Program-made: the position numbers and the translations under genes
In this document: in pieces, positions 23,488 to 36,623 of the stretch
How positions within the stretch are numbered: position 1 is the first letter of the stretch
Layout: each line of letters opens with the position of its first letter
Notes under the pieces: generated by a model
The model's input: the letters and a program-made list of their open reading frames with translations, nothing else
The model's database searches: none
Told to the model about the DNA's origin: nothing
NCBI RefSeq assembly: GCF_949628265.1
Contig: NC_088789.1
Location: 8,300,886-8,364,885, forward strand
DNA: 64,000 nt
DNA from: Cloeon dipterum
Lineage: Eukaryota; Arthropoda; Insecta; Ephemeroptera; Baetidae
Direction of reading: 5' to 3'

Positions 23488-26399
23488 ACTCGCGACGACA
23501 CACAGACTCACAAAGTTTAAACCTTTAGAGAGGCAATTATTATGAAATGCAACATTTGGCCCGGTTAGGGAGATTTGAACGGAAAGGATGTATATAGCTT
23601 GTGGATAGAGGAGATGCTTGGGAAGTGCGACGGTATTTGATGCAAAAACTAGACTATGGACGCACTAACAAATGCATTGACACAATGATTACTTATAAAT
23701 ATTTATGTAACACACAACCTAAAACATACTGGGGGGGCTTGTAATTGTTTCAATAGTTTTTAGAAGTATAACACACATACACGCATTATATTATCCGGAC
23801 TTTCAATTAACTTTTTCGTACTGTTTTTATCGATAATAACGGTTATAATTACTATGCTATTATTAATAATATCTAAAGTTGGATTTTACAGTTTATTCGC
23901 CATTTGTGTTTGCAATTTGCTCAGTTGCAATGAATGATCACTTTCTTATCTATAGTTTGTTCGTTCGTTCATTCATTTTGCCTTTAATCGAGGAGCGAAT
24001 TGCTGCTTTTTATTGACTGATCCAGTTTGAGGGACTGTGTGTACGCAACTTGAAGGCAAGGCGGCCGCTGCTGACTGAAAATTTAATCAAAACAGCCCCG
24101 CTTGAGACGAGTACACGCGCGCTAGTCAATGAAAGCTTAAATGATACTATATCAAGTAATTATCACTGCCAGAGATCAACTCAAGATTTTGTAAAAGGAG
24201 AAGACACATTTTCTACTTCAAAGCAAATGACTTGTTTTCCTTGTTGAAGCAGAAATTAATTAATTAAAAATGTGTTCGTACAGATATTTTAGTAGCGCTT
24301 TTCTCGAGGGCACGAAACTGGAAAATCCATCTTTCTTTTTGAGACAGATAATACTATACAAAATACTGGTTTTGCGTTTTGCTTTAGTTGGGCTTAAACG
24401 AAACCATGTTGAATAAAGGTGCGTCGGCGACCGCGTTATTCGATTGTATAGGAATATTTTTCTCTTAATATGTCTATACATATGATTATATTTAGATCTA
24501 AAGACTGAACTACATCTAGTGGTGTTACACGCGCGAGAATGATATGACATCAAATTGTTAAAAATGTAAATTGGGAAAAAAGAATATGCCTTAGAAGAAT
24601 CACTACACTCACACACGAACACAAATACATGCAATGAAGGAAGACCACACATGAATTATCGGTAAAATAAAAAAGAGACGACACATTATATTTGGCGGAG
24701 TGTTAAGCTACTTTTACACAGGCACAGTTTGCAAATGGTGGATGAGGAAAATTGACAAAAAAATATAATAATCACATTTGCATATATAAATGTATCAACT
24801 ATTAAATGCCTCTCAGATGTGCTAACAAACTGCTGACTCGCAGTGCCCCAAGGGTACAGATTTGGTGCGCCTGTGATCGGGCGGGTGGCATAACTGCTTC
24901 ATGTCAGGAATCGGAGAGAAATGGAGTTAAGAAGCGCGGGGACGAGGATTCTCGGCTAGAATCACAACTCGCACACGCATTGAAGGAATTGCCGCTTTTG
25001 TTACACACCCGTTTTGGAAAATAGAGAGGAAAGAGTTGAACTGTGTTAGTGTTATGCCATGTGAAGATTTTGTTGAAAGCGAAATTTGTTGTGCTGTAGT
25101 TTTTAACTGTGCCTTGGAATGTTAGAACGAGCAAGAAAAAAGAAATCCACATTCACACGCGTTTTCCGCGAGGGCGGTCACATTTTTTGCAACTATTAAG
25201 TCGAACTAGAGGTTTGCGTTCTCAACCGCGCGCGATTTGCATTATTTGAGAGTCAACGCTCACGAGAGAGAGAGAGACAATTTATGACTTGCGTCTAATG
25301 CATAAAATTTTTAAAAAGTGCACCACTCATGTTTGATGCTTTCTTGACGTTGCACCTGAACATGAATGACTTTATTATAAAATCGACTCATTGTGTTTCC
25401 GCAGAAATATTTTGAATGTCAAATTTGTAAAATTTGAGAAATCCCAACTGTGCAATATTTAGACTTCAGAGCAACGTGTTGCTTTTTCAAGAGGGTTATT
25501 TTTCCAAAGACTGAAACACATGAAGTGTGAACACACGACATACAATTTAAAAAACCTCTGCTTTTAATACCAACGATGTAAAGTAAAAACACACTCACTC
25601 CCCAGTTGATGACACTTTGTGCAGACTTCAAACTAATCAAACGAACGAAAGCCAGATGTATACTCCATCCATATTGTTCAATAGCCTAATATTGTTTGCA
25701 ATCCATAGAAAATCAAAAACCGCAAATCAAATACAATAGGACATAGATTACACGTGAAATAAACGGATTATATTTACACTGCTTCTTATTATTTGTTGAT
25801 TCACTTCTCTTTTCTGTTTTAATTGGCTAATTTGCGGCTCTTCCATCCCCTTGCCTTATCGTGAGATTAGGGGGGGAGGGGAGCGGCCGAAAGTAGGATT
25901 TCGCATGGTCCATAGTAATATTCACACAATGTAATTTTCATCATTTGAAGAAGAACTTTGCTGTCGTCGGAACAGTATGTTGCAGTTTCGTTCAGTAATC
26001 TGTTTGTCATTTGATATATTTTTGTACCGATGCTACTGTTTCTGTTCAAATGTAGATGAAAATGCGAAACTAACTTCAAGTGATTGTTGATCTACCTCAT
26101 TAATTAATTTAGATACTGTGTTGGAAACAATTACATCATTATTGTGTACAGCCGCCGCGCAGAGGAAGGGCAAAAATCGGATAAACACAACCAATGCCTT
26201 ATTTTGACCAATTGAGAATAGCTTAAATGTACTACATACATTTTACAACTTTGAGATAATTATTCAATCGCGTCACTCCCCAATCCTGTAGATGTACACA
26301 CAAACACACACATAGAGATGAACTCACTTGACATTCACGCATATTATTTTTACTGTCCATAGATTTGTGCGCGCGCGCTTTATATTATTAAAAATGTAA

Positions 26400-26405
26400 A
26401 ATAAA
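26400..26405 (+). terminator. Polyadenylation signal AATAAA (BTB-Psq gene, distal candidate)
   Basis: AATAAA in AT-rich sequence, the last such signal before roughly 900 bp of spacer and the next gene. Earlier signals may also be used. Confidence 0.35.
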
Positions 26406-26420
26406 AACGTGCTACTTTAT

Positions 26421-27297
26421 TAACCGCCTCTTTTTTCTTGTCAACCCACCTTCCAGGTTGCAGACCAAATAGTTAAAGTGACATAATAAACTTTTCAATT
26501 AAAATTTATGACAAACTAGAGGAAAATGGATAAAGATACAAAGTTATAAAATAAAGATAAAGGAAAAGATTAATTATTTTTAATTTAATCTAGTTGAATA
26601 ACTTTAAAATCACATTTAAACTCGAGTTGTCAGCACACAGGAATATTTAGGAAATGATAAGATACGAAGAGACTAGAGAATTTCCGTGATCTGAAATAAT
26701 TTTGGAACACTTTCTGATTTATACCTAGATGAAAATTGCGAGCAGGAAGAATTCGATAATTCTCATGTTGTTTTATGACCAAAATAAAAAATCGGTGTAT
26801 TACTCTATTGAATATAGATTGACGACCTTAAAATTTGTAATAAGGATATAAGCGTAGCCGGGGCTACTTTTTTCTCATTTTTAAATGGTTTAATTTTTCC
26901 ATTTTGACCAGAGAGCTTATATAGAGCCTTATACAGTATGGTCATGGTCATCCTATTACTGCAAGCGAGCGATGACCCCATTTTCGCGGGCCTCTCTTGC
27001 TTTGGTACGCCCCTTTTTGGATGTAAACAAGCTTGCGGTAAGGTGCAGTAAAGGGGTTGCTGGTTTCTTAAGAAATGTTTTCATTGTTATATATATGTAT
27101 GTATGTATTTATGATAGATTTTTTTTGAATGGTTTTGTCAAATCTCTCGAAACTCAAAGGCTATCCAGATTTTAAGCCTTGTTAACGATTTCTTTTATCT
27201 TAATTTCAAAATAAACTTGTGTTATGTACAAATCAGTGCGAGAACTGTTTATGTAGAAACATAGCGCTGTTTAGAATCATCACAAAGGAGGAAAATA
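26421..27297. other. Intergenic spacer between BTB-Psq and EME1
   Basis: AT-rich sequence with no supported gene. The final 200 bp must hold the EME1 promoter and short 5' UTR, but no clear initiator or TATA match was identified. Confidence 0.5.
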
Positions 27298-29483
27298 ATG
27301 TTTCAAGACGTCGTGATCCTGTCAGACGACGATGGTTAGTAAAAACTTAAGATTTTTTTCTGAAACGATTTATGTAAACTTCCTTAATTTAAATTGCAGA
27401 AGATGTCATCACAAAATCATACTCTCCCCAAAAAGAGCAGTGCCTTGAAAAAGCAGACACAAACACGGAAAAAGACATGTTGTGGAGCAATGCAGCTCAC
27501 TCAATGTCGGACTCAGATGATGATTTTTTCCAAAAGAGGTTTGAAGTTCTTCCGCAAGATAACAACGTCTCCTCGTCCTCGGACGAAAATTCTTTTAAAA
27601 ATCAGCCTCTGTCTCAAAACTCGGTGAAAGAATATCATCCTCTTTCGGATAGTGACAATGATGAACCCAATCATAGGTCAAAAAATCCTAATCAGCCATG
27701 CGTTACATAACTCTATATTTTAAATATTATTTATTTTTAGACAGTCTTTGACTGTGCCCACTACACAGGTACCTGCAACGAAGGCAAGCAAATCACCAAA
27801 AGTAACAATCAAGTAAGATAAACTTCAAAATTATTGAATGAATTTTGTGTATCAGAAACGTCGGGGCAAGTACACTGAAGAGGAGAAGGCAGCAATGGAA
27901 GCAGAAAAGAGGGCGAAAAGACTGCAGAGGGAGGATATGAGGAGGAAAAGACCAGAGAACTGTTTGAAGGTAAACTAATCAGATGGTTCAAAATATAAAT
28001 TCGATCGTTAAAATTCTCCTCACTTTGCAGTACATCATTCTTCAAGTGGACAGAGACTTGGTACAAATTCCGTCTTTGGAACAGGTTTTGAGTTTCACTC
28101 CAATCGAGCAGTGTCGAAGCGAGGTGAAGCACGGGGCTATTCCTTTTTCAGTGCTTTGGCATAGAGAATTGACACCAGACGAAAATGTAAGAATAATTAG
28201 TGTCATTATTGACCAGTAAAGAATTCAAATTATCATAAATTCAGGGTCACTGCAGTCGAGAAGTGGCTCCGTCATTGATGCAACTTCTTGAGATGAACAT
28301 GCTGGAGCCTTTGGTCCGTGATGGAGAGCTTGTGTCACATGTCAAGAATATCCTGGATTCAAACAGAAAGGTGGAAAATTTCATCATCCTCGTTTATGGG
28401 AAGAACCAGTATTTTGCACTCAAGTGAGTTGACATGAAATCCAAATATAACAAAGTCAAAACGTTCAAATTTCCTAATAACCCCAGCACAACTTTTTAAT
28501 ACAAATTTTCTTGACAATCTAAACAAATTTAGAATAAATTGAATGAGAATTTCTCATTGATTAAATGGAAATCACGTTAACTGTCTTAATTTTCCTTGGT
28601 GATAGTAGGTGATTTACAAAGGACCCTGAGTTTGTTCCACCTCCACATGTATTTTTTAATTTTGTTTAAAACCATCTTTTATGACGAATTGGTCTAAAAT
28701 TATCCAAAAATTGTTGATTAAACTAGGTGAAACTCCATTTCATCTTCAAATTCTAGCCTACTTAAAGACTATTTTAACACTGGACAATTCACATGATTAC
28801 AGGAAGAAAGGAGGGGGCAGAATCAGCAAGGACCAGCTGGAGGAGGCAATGGTAGAGTGTCAGCTTGAACTAGGCGTTACATTTTGCTGCGCGGAAACTG
28901 CTCAGGAGGTCAGCGAGTGGCTCTTCCGGTACACAAAAGCAGTGGCCCAGGAACCATTCAAGTAAGATTGAAAATGTTTTTTTTTTGTGGTTTTACAACA
29001 CAGATTTTCAGGAGAATCAAACAAGACTGGCAGAATAACTTCAGATTCCACCTGGCGTCGGAAAAGAGCAGTGGTGTACGCGAGGATTTCTCCAAAATAT
29101 GGCTCAAGTCGCTGAAGAAGTTCAAGAGGATGCCTCTGGAAACGTGCCAAGCCATTGCGGCTGTCTACAAAACGCCCACGGCACTAACTGAAGTATATAG
29201 TCAACACATCAACACCTAGATAAGATATTAATCCAAATTTTCCAGGCTTACAGTGAATGTGCAAGCACTGATGAAGCAAAATTGTTGTTGGAAGATATTA
29301 CGGTATAACTCCTGGAGTTAATATTTATTTTGATTTTTCTGACGATTTGTTTCGATGGTTTAGGTTCAGCGAGGAGTTGGACCTCTTGCCATAGAAAGAA
29401 GGGTGGGGCCTGCTCTGAGCCGCAGAGTACACACAGTTCTCACCTCCACGCAGCCTGACTTGCTGCTTAACAACGTAGAATGA
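27298..29483 (+). CDS. EME1: Crossover junction endonuclease EME1 (MUS81 partner)
   Basis: Coding exons: 27298-27334, 27400-27676, 27741-27768 (donor uncertain), 27856-27969, 28031-28186, 28245-28423, 28803-28961, 29012-29192, 29246-29302, 29364-29483; about 435 aa. The protein starts MFQDVVILSDDD with an acidic Ser/Asp-rich N-terminus, then a basic helical block (KYTEEEKAAMEAEKRAKR). An ERCC4-like nuclease-fold segment follows (YIILQVDRDLV, FIILVYGKNQYFALK, ISKDQLEEAMVECQLE, CCAETAQEVSEWL). It ends with helix-hairpin-helix repeats (MPLETCQAIAAVYKTP, GPLAIERRVGPALSRRV). That order is characteristic of EME1/Mms4. EME1 is the non-catalytic subunit that directs MUS81 to branched DNA in the nucleus, and as expected no ERKxxxD catalytic motif is visible. 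Length is shorter than vertebrate EME1, mainly in the N-terminus. The exon 3 boundary is the weak point. Confidence 0.9.
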
Positions 29484-29608
29484 ATTGCAACAGCCAAATC
29501 TCATATTGTGTTGTGCCTTATTTTTCAACGACCGGAAAGGTATCTTTTTAAAGACGTTGTATGACGAAACAAATTTTATTGTGATATAACTTGTAAGCTT
29601 TTTTCTTG

Positions 29609-29614
29609 AATAAA
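29609..29614 (+). terminator. Polyadenylation signal of EME1
   Basis: AATAAA 126 bp after the EME1 stop codon; a TTTT/GT-rich stretch follows. Confidence 0.6.
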
Positions 29615-29639
29615 TGAGGTGATTCTCATTATATATGAA

Positions 29640-32210
29640 ACCTTTTCAGTGGCCAATTGAAAACAAAATTAAGTTTTGTTTTTAGCATTACTTATTAAGC
29701 AACAATGCTGTTTTCTCTAGCATATTTAATCAGTAGCCAAATAAATTGGTGTGGAAGATTTTTTTCTTTTTCACTCGTTTTCCAATGGAAGGAATCGTAT
29801 TTTTTAACTTTAAATATCGTTTGTTGTTTCTAAAAGTTGGTAAAATTTGAGCACAAATAATTATAGATTAGTATAGAATTTTCCTGAAAATTTCTGGAAC
29901 GATTTCTGGAACTTGAACAATTGAAAATATTTTAAAAACTTATGTAAAATAACCCTGAAAGCTCAAGTAACAAGGGATATTTCAAATTTTCAACTTTCAT
30001 TTAATCGTCTAAAAGAAATTTCAACATTTTAATGCAAAAAATATACAGTTTCTAGATAACATTGTGAAATGTTGAAAATAAGTGTGGAAAACAAGATAAA
30101 ACAATATTTATTAAGGAATTTTTGGTATTTTTTTTATTAAGAAGCTAGAAAAAAATGGAATTGCAATTAATACAGTTTGTTGTTTTCAAATTTTTACATG
30201 TTCAGGAAATACTCAATTGCACCTGCCTTCTTTTCGCAACAGTTGGGAAACATTGACTGTGACTGAGATTGATTAATAGCATTATGGAACTTTAGATTTT
30301 GATTACATACCTTTATGTCAAGTTATTATGCGACCAGCTAGCGTTTCTTGAAATGCTCACCTTGTAGGTATTACCAAATTTTAACGATGTATTAAATGAC
30401 GTTGCAAATGAAAAATAAACGGACTTGTTTTTTACGATTGACCCTAAAGTTGCATTGACCTGCAACGCTTAGCATTGAAAGTCTTGAATTATGAATTGAT
30501 TTTATTAAATTAGGGATCATTTTTTCTATCCCGTTGATAAATTGCGCTCAATATGTGCACACTATATATTTAAACTTTTGAATGACATTTGTAAATATTC
30601 TGCAAAATTCAAACACGTCTATAATTATACAAGGTTTATAATAATCTTTTTAAGCACACTGCACTCGTATTGGTGTAACCTATATTGCCCTCATTATCTT
30701 TACTGCATAACACTTTTATGAGTCCTATGTTCACAGTTACTCAAATCCTTGTTAGGAGTTAACTGTTTCAGTTTTTAATTTGATTAAGATAATAGTGAAC
30801 ACCGACGGAGTAATTTTTTTAATTTTCTGATATATCTCAACTTTAAAAAAGTGTGTTGTATATTAATTAATGTATTGGATGAACAGCTTCCCAACCCCAC
30901 GCTCAAAAGAATATTAATGCCAAAATATATCGTTAAATTTGGAAAAAGTGGGAAAATCAGTTTGTTGGTTCAGTATTTGAGCGAGAAAAATATTCGTCAG
31001 AATATTGGTTTTAATGCACTATAGCTAGAGTTTTTGTCCGTACACAGATTGTTCCATATAGACGGTAGCGCATGACTTTGGAACTATTTTTAAAATGTTT
31101 GTAATAAATGTGTTACTTAAAAAATCTATCTCACATATGTCTGCCGCTTACATTTGATTACACATAAAAGAAATCTGTATGCAATCTTAATCATCTGGGG
31201 AGCATGAGTATATTCGTAATCACCTGATTATCACAAAAAAATCGTTTAATTCATAGTCTCGTTTCTCTTCGCTAGGAAAATTGCGAAATCTACGCAACAA
31301 AACTACACAATTTCCACAGCCAAATATTTCAACATTATTAAGGTGTAATAATTTTCTTGTTAACTCCTATTCAGTAGAGTGCGCAGGCGAAACTTGGAAA
31401 ATAAAGTGGATGGATAAGAAGTGCAATTAAGACTGCAATATATTATGTTAGGATTTCAGTTAAGCCACAAAAGGCTTTTATTGCTGCTACACAAGCGCAT
31501 AAAAACAAGTTATTTCTTAATCAGCCAAAATAAATTTTATAAAAAAGTTAAGTCTTTAAGTTGCTGCGTAATTTTTCCCCCTTCCAATCGGATTACAATT
31601 TCTCCATTTTTTTATAGCTTTTTATGGTCAATATTTTTTTAGATTAAAATTAATATCTGAAATCTCGGAGGAAAAAATATGCCAAACACCCCAGAAAGTA
31701 CTTCATTTGAAGATGCCAATGCCCAAACTGTGTATTTTGCAAAGAGTAATCACATTATCAAATCATTAGCTTTGTTTGCAGTGCCCTAAGGCTTATGGGG
31801 TGCGTGCTTGCGGGTGAACGACGTCAGGAATGGTTAATTGAAGTGTTTTTATTACTTTAATTGTCTGGCAGAAATTTATTCAAACAGTTTATCATAATAA
31901 TCAGTCATAATCTAATGAATTACGTGTATAAATTAGAGTAAGCTTATCCTAGCTCGCACTTCAAACTTGCTACCACACACGCCTTGAAAAGAAATGGAAA
32001 CTGCGCCGCTGAGCAGTCTTTCGGATCAGTGCGTGTCAAATTTTCGTTTTTATTTTTAGTTCAAATCACAAGAGAGGCTATGCCATATTACGGTTTTCTT
32101 CATCTGTTTGTTATATTATAAAACAAATGAGAGCAGATAACATTTTCCCCATGACGAAAGACAGAATAAGACTCACGCGCTGCTCTAATATCAATCAAAG
32201 TGAATGAGCA
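29640..32210. other. AT-rich intergenic region, nothing recognised
   Basis: About 2.5 kb between EME1 and beta-glucuronidase. No protein frame with splice context, no clear RNA gene and no repeat structure could be supported. A slightly GC-richer patch at 31790-31830 shows no recognisable element. Confidence 0.5.
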
Positions 32211-32217
32211 GATTATT

Positions 32218-32226
32218 CTCAGTAAT
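32218..32226 (+). promoter_or_regulatory. Possible initiator of the beta-glucuronidase gene
   Basis: TCTCAGTAA has an initiator-like TCAGT with the start A at 32221, 44 bp before the ATG. No correctly spaced DPE or TATA box was found, so support is weak. Confidence 0.25.
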
Positions 32227-32264
32227 AAGCGGAGCAGTGACTCTGTATCACTTGTCAGCTCAAG

Positions 32265-35200
32265 ATGCTCATCGTAAAATTACTTCACTTAATAGCAGCT
32301 TGTCTATTTGCTGGTGTAAACGCTGGCTACCTCTACCCCAGGTAATTTTGGTAATTATAAATTCATTTAGAACTATAATGGTTCAAGTTAAATATCATTT
32401 TATATAAGGACACATGGGGGAATTCAAAATCTGTCGTATGTTAGAACAATAAAAAACCCATCAGATCTTAAATATCAATGGGAAATTCGTAATTCGTGTT
32501 TCTAACCAATATAGAACGCTTTTGAAATACTGTCAATGCTTACAAATTGAAGGTGTCGTTTGCTGATCACAATTCACAATGTGCTATGAATTTAAACTAA
32601 TAAATATCTCCTTTTTACGATGATGAAGAGAGTCGGAGTTCCGGGAGATGAAGTCATTAGATGGCTTTTGGGATTTTTACATTCCCCCAAAATTCCTACA
32701 AAACAGCTTCTGTCATGAGCAAGAAGATTTGCCCCATTTTGGACTGAAATCCGGCTACGTGAGCGTTTATAGAGACAGCAATTTTAGCCGATTTTTAATT
32801 TTTATCGAAAACAGGGTAGATTGCTGAGGATGCCAGTGCCCGCCAGCTTCAATGACATCACTGTCGACGTTGACTTGCGCGACTACGTTGGCATCGTGTG
32901 GTATGAGCGCTCGTTTTTTGTGCCTTCGAGCTGGAAAAATCAGCGCGTCTTCATCCGCTTTGCCAGCGTGCACTACATGTCTTCCGTGGTGAGCAGAAAA
33001 TGATAAAAGAGTTTTTGCAATAGCAACAATTTAACTGGCAAGAGTAAAAGAAAAAATTGTTAATAGCTTTAAAATGAAACAATAAATGCACGAAAAGAAA
33101 AGTTATTACTTTACATATTATTTTTATCAAATATATATGAATGAATATTTTTTATTTTAGGATCTATTTTGAATCAACGATGAAACATTTTAAAAAATAG
33201 ACCACAAGTTAAAAAATATAATTGCTATTTAAAGAAATATATAGCCGCTCTATATATAACATATTCAAAAAATTTCGATGGTTTCAAATTTTATCCCACG
33301 ATTCAAATATTTTATTTAATAATCCACGTGATCTTTGAGCTTGTAAAACACACCCACCTTTAACAATTAGTTGTATTTGTTATGTTATAGTGGGTAAACG
33401 GAAAATTTGCAGTGGGTCATGAGGGCGGACACTTGCCCTTTGAGGCTGACATAAGTTCGATGCTCAATTTTGGCAAGAGCAATCGAGTCACTGTCTCTGT
33501 CAGCAACGTGCTGTCCAACGTGACTGTACCCCAGGGACATCTGCTGGAACTTAATACCAGGTATATAGGTGCGGGAGAGTAAAGCAATATTTTTTTTTTA
33601 AAGTTAAAAAGAAAAGAGCCAAATAATGAAATTTTCTTACAATAGGATTAGTGGCTATAATTAATCCCACTTAAAACGCTTCATCGCTTTTATTGGCACA
33701 AATGGTTGAGCATTTAAGTAATTAAATTTAACTCGCTCACAGCACTGAGCCCAGGATAGTGCAGATGTACTCGTTCGATTTCTTCAATTACGCTGGCATT
33801 CACCGGCCAGTGGTTCTCTACGCCGTGCCCACCACCCACATCTCAGACATCAACATCACATCCTCGGTTTCCGCTCAAAATGATGGTAATTCAACAGGAA
33901 ATTCAAGAAAAATATTATTAAATGTTATCCTTTTTTATTTGAGTCTACAATGCGTCGTTGAGCTATGCTGTGAACGTTGATGGCGACGCCTTCGATGTTG
34001 AATGCAGAATCAACCTGATCGACGGTTACGGTGTCGTCAGGGTGTCCCAGCACGAGGGGTGCCAAGGAGTTATTTTCGTTTCTAAAGCAATACTGTGGTG
34101 GCCGATTTTCATGAGCCCATCACCGGGTCATCAATACAGTTTTGAGGTGAACAAATATTTAATTCAAATACCGTTTCAATGGGAGTTTCAATTTAGGTCA
34201 AGCTTATAAATACCGAAGGAGTCGTTGTCGATATATATAGGCTGCCCATCGGGATTAGAGAAGTTAAGATGCGGGGGAATTCTATCCTCATGAATGGGCA
34301 ACCTGTATACATCCGTGGCGTTGGAAAACACGAGGATGCCGACGTAAGTAAAAATGATTCAAAAACGAGAACCAGCTCGATTGTTTATTGAAATGAGATA
34401 TTTATAATTTTCACATAGAAACAAGATGAACTATACAATTAAACTGAAAAATTATACTTCAATTTATTTAAATCAATAATCCACTTGATAGAAAGTATAA
34501 TAGAAATCTGTGGCTGTTTTTATTCTAACGACTGTCGCAAGAAAAAATTTGCAGCAAAAATTCATCAAAATAAAATAAATTTTAATTCACGTTTTTCCTA
34601 CGTTCAGATTAGAGGAAGAGGTTTCGACCTGCCGATAATGGCACGCGACGTCGAGTTGATGAAGTGGATGGGCGTAAATTGTTACCGAACGTCTCACTAC
34701 CCTTACTCGGAGGAGAGCATGCAATTGGCCGATAGGGAAGGCTTCATGGTCATTGACGAGGCTCCTGCCGTCAATATCGAGCAAGAAATTAAATCCCTTA
34801 TTCAGTTCATCCAGTTATAATGATGATTATATTGCTTTACAGATATTTTTCGGAGGAATTGAAACTGAAACACGAGCGTGTACTGGCTGAACTGATCCGT
34901 CGGGACAAGAATTACGCCTCAGTTACTATGTGGTCCATTTCCAACGAGCCCAGAACGCAGTTTAACCAATCTGAATCTTATTTCAGGTGTTATTATTTCA
35001 ATAGCATTGATTTATTGAATTTAACTTTTATGGTGACAGATATTTGCGAGATTCCGTGCGAGCAATGGATCCGACAAGACCCATTACCATCGTTATTTTC
35101 AAGTCGGTCGAATTGGAGTTTTCAGTAATTATATCTATTTTATGATTGAGAATTGAGAATTAACTTCCCAAAATTCTCAAAGGGGAGAGAAGAGTTTTAA

Positions 35201-35966
35201 AGAACAGCAAATATAAGTTTTAATATCAATTTATAAATAAGAAAAACTTAATATAATTAAGAATACACGCACACGAACAGAACGGTCTTTTTTAAATTTA
35301 GCTAATTTATATTTGAAGTGATTTCAGATGCTAATGCTCTTGTATTCCAGGGCCACTTGTGCGACGTTTTGTGTCTAAACCGCTACAATGGGTGGTACTT
35401 GAACGAGGGCCACTTGGACGCCATCACCCCAGCAGTAATCGATGAGGTGCGTGCTTGGTACAAGAAATACGGAAAACCAGTCATCATGGCTGAATCCGGG
35501 GGCGACACAATGATTGGCTTGCACAGAGTATACATTGACTCTTATTAATTCTCTTCTGAAATAATTTTGTGGTTCAGCTTCCCTCATTCATCTGGTCCGA
35601 GGAGTATCAGGAGGACCTACTGTCTGAGCACTTCAGGGCGTTCGACGTTTTACGCAGCGAGGGAATTTTCATCGGCGAAATGATCTGGAACTTTGCCGAC
35701 TTCATGACATCTCAAAGTAAATAGCTATCGCGTATAGTCGAACGTATAGTGTAACCACCCCTAATTTATGAGTAGAATACATTCGGGTCGGAGGAAACAG
35801 GAAAGGAGTCTTCACAAGAGACCGGCAGCCCAAGGCTGGGGCATTTGTTCTGCGCCAGAGGTATTTGGAGCTTGCCCACGAGCTGGACCACGCATCTTTG
35901 CCCACCAAACGCTACGTTAGTACGCTGGTGCACTCGCCTATAAACATTGCTGACTGTCCGAAATAA
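32265..35966 (+). CDS. GUSB: Beta-glucuronidase (glycoside hydrolase family 2)
   Basis: Thirteen coding exons: 32265-32341, 32629-32758, 32815-32988, 33391-33560, 33743-33885, 33944-34146, 34197-34343, 34608-34780, 34843-34986, 35040-35124, 35351-35527, 35578-35716, 35776-35966; 650 aa, close to the 651 of the human enzyme, with all phases consistent. Residues 1-20 are a signal peptide ([20 protein letters not shown]) and GYLYPR begins the mature family N-terminus. The sugar-binding domain ([24 protein letters not shown] block), immunoglobulin-like domain and TIM barrel follow in order. The acid/base glutamate is in SNEP (Glu441), and the predicted nucleophile is Glu530 in MAESGGDT. It removes beta-D-glucuronate from glycosaminoglycans and glucuronides, in lysosomes or secreted. 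The usual tyrosine after the nucleophile is serine here. The intron after 34780 uses a GC donor. Confidence 0.95.
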
Positions 35967-36179
35967 CTACAGCAAATTTTTATCTTCTTTAAACGGAGCA
36001 ATTAATTTGTTGTATTTTCTACACCGCAAAGTGTACCGGAACAAATTTTACAATATGAATGAATTTCAAAACTTTAAATGTGATGATATTTAGTGTTATG
36101 TGATCTATATGTTTGTACTTGTTTTGACATGTTTGCAAATGTTCGAACAGCAATAGAGGTTGTATCGAAAATATACGCA

Positions 36180-36185
36180 AATAAA
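36180..36185 (+). terminator. Polyadenylation signal of beta-glucuronidase
   Basis: AATAAA about 215 bp after the stop codon, the first clear signal downstream. Confidence 0.5.
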
Positions 36186-36468
36186 TACAATTACAATTCC
36201 AATTCCAAAAAATTCATAATTGTGAGGTGTCAAGATGTTGTAAGAATTAAAAACACACCAAATCTTAAATATATTAAAAAATATCAATTGTTTAAATCAG
36301 TAATAATTACAGGATCATCAAGAAAAAAAGTATAGCAGATAGATGATAATATTAAGTATAGTTAAAAAAAATTGTGGCAGAGTGCCTCCTACAAGGCATA
36401 TATTATATCCCTAAAATCCAGAAGAATTTTAAAAATTTACATATAAAAATAAATCTAACAGTTTGTCA

Positions 36469-36470
<2 letters not shown>

Positions 36471-36505
<35 letters not shown>
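36471..36505. repeat. (TA)n microsatellite
   Basis: About 17 uninterrupted AT units in the spacer between beta-glucuronidase and the next gene. Confidence 0.9.
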
Positions 36506-36508
<3 letters not shown>

Positions 36509-36623
36509 TAATACAAATGTCTCACACTCGTCAAATATTTCAAAAATTTGGGAAAATTCGCTTGCCATCTCAATCTACTTGTATAGCAATTGAGAATTTG
36601 CTTAACTACTCCTTGAAAACGCG

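Larger units (their letters stand above)
22578..26420 (+). other. Long 3' UTR of the BTB-Psq gene, end near the signal at 26400
   Basis: AT-rich sequence after the stop codon with several AATAAA signals, including ones near 23150, 25757 and 26400-26405. No spliced or recognisable protein frame was found on the + strand. It also contains an AC microsatellite. If the last signal is used the 3' UTR is about 3.8 kb, which is plausible for a developmental regulator. A 130-codon reverse frame at 24260-24652 has no coding features. Confidence 0.5.

Noticed and set aside
24260..24652. 130-codon reverse frame in the BTB-Psq 3' UTR
   Set aside because: AT-rich, no conserved pattern, antisense to a UTR and without promoter or splice context.
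35001..35350. Suspected frameshift or pseudogene in beta-glucuronidase
   Set aside because: The apparent phase clash disappears when donor 35125 and acceptor 35350 are used; frame and family spacing are then both kept.
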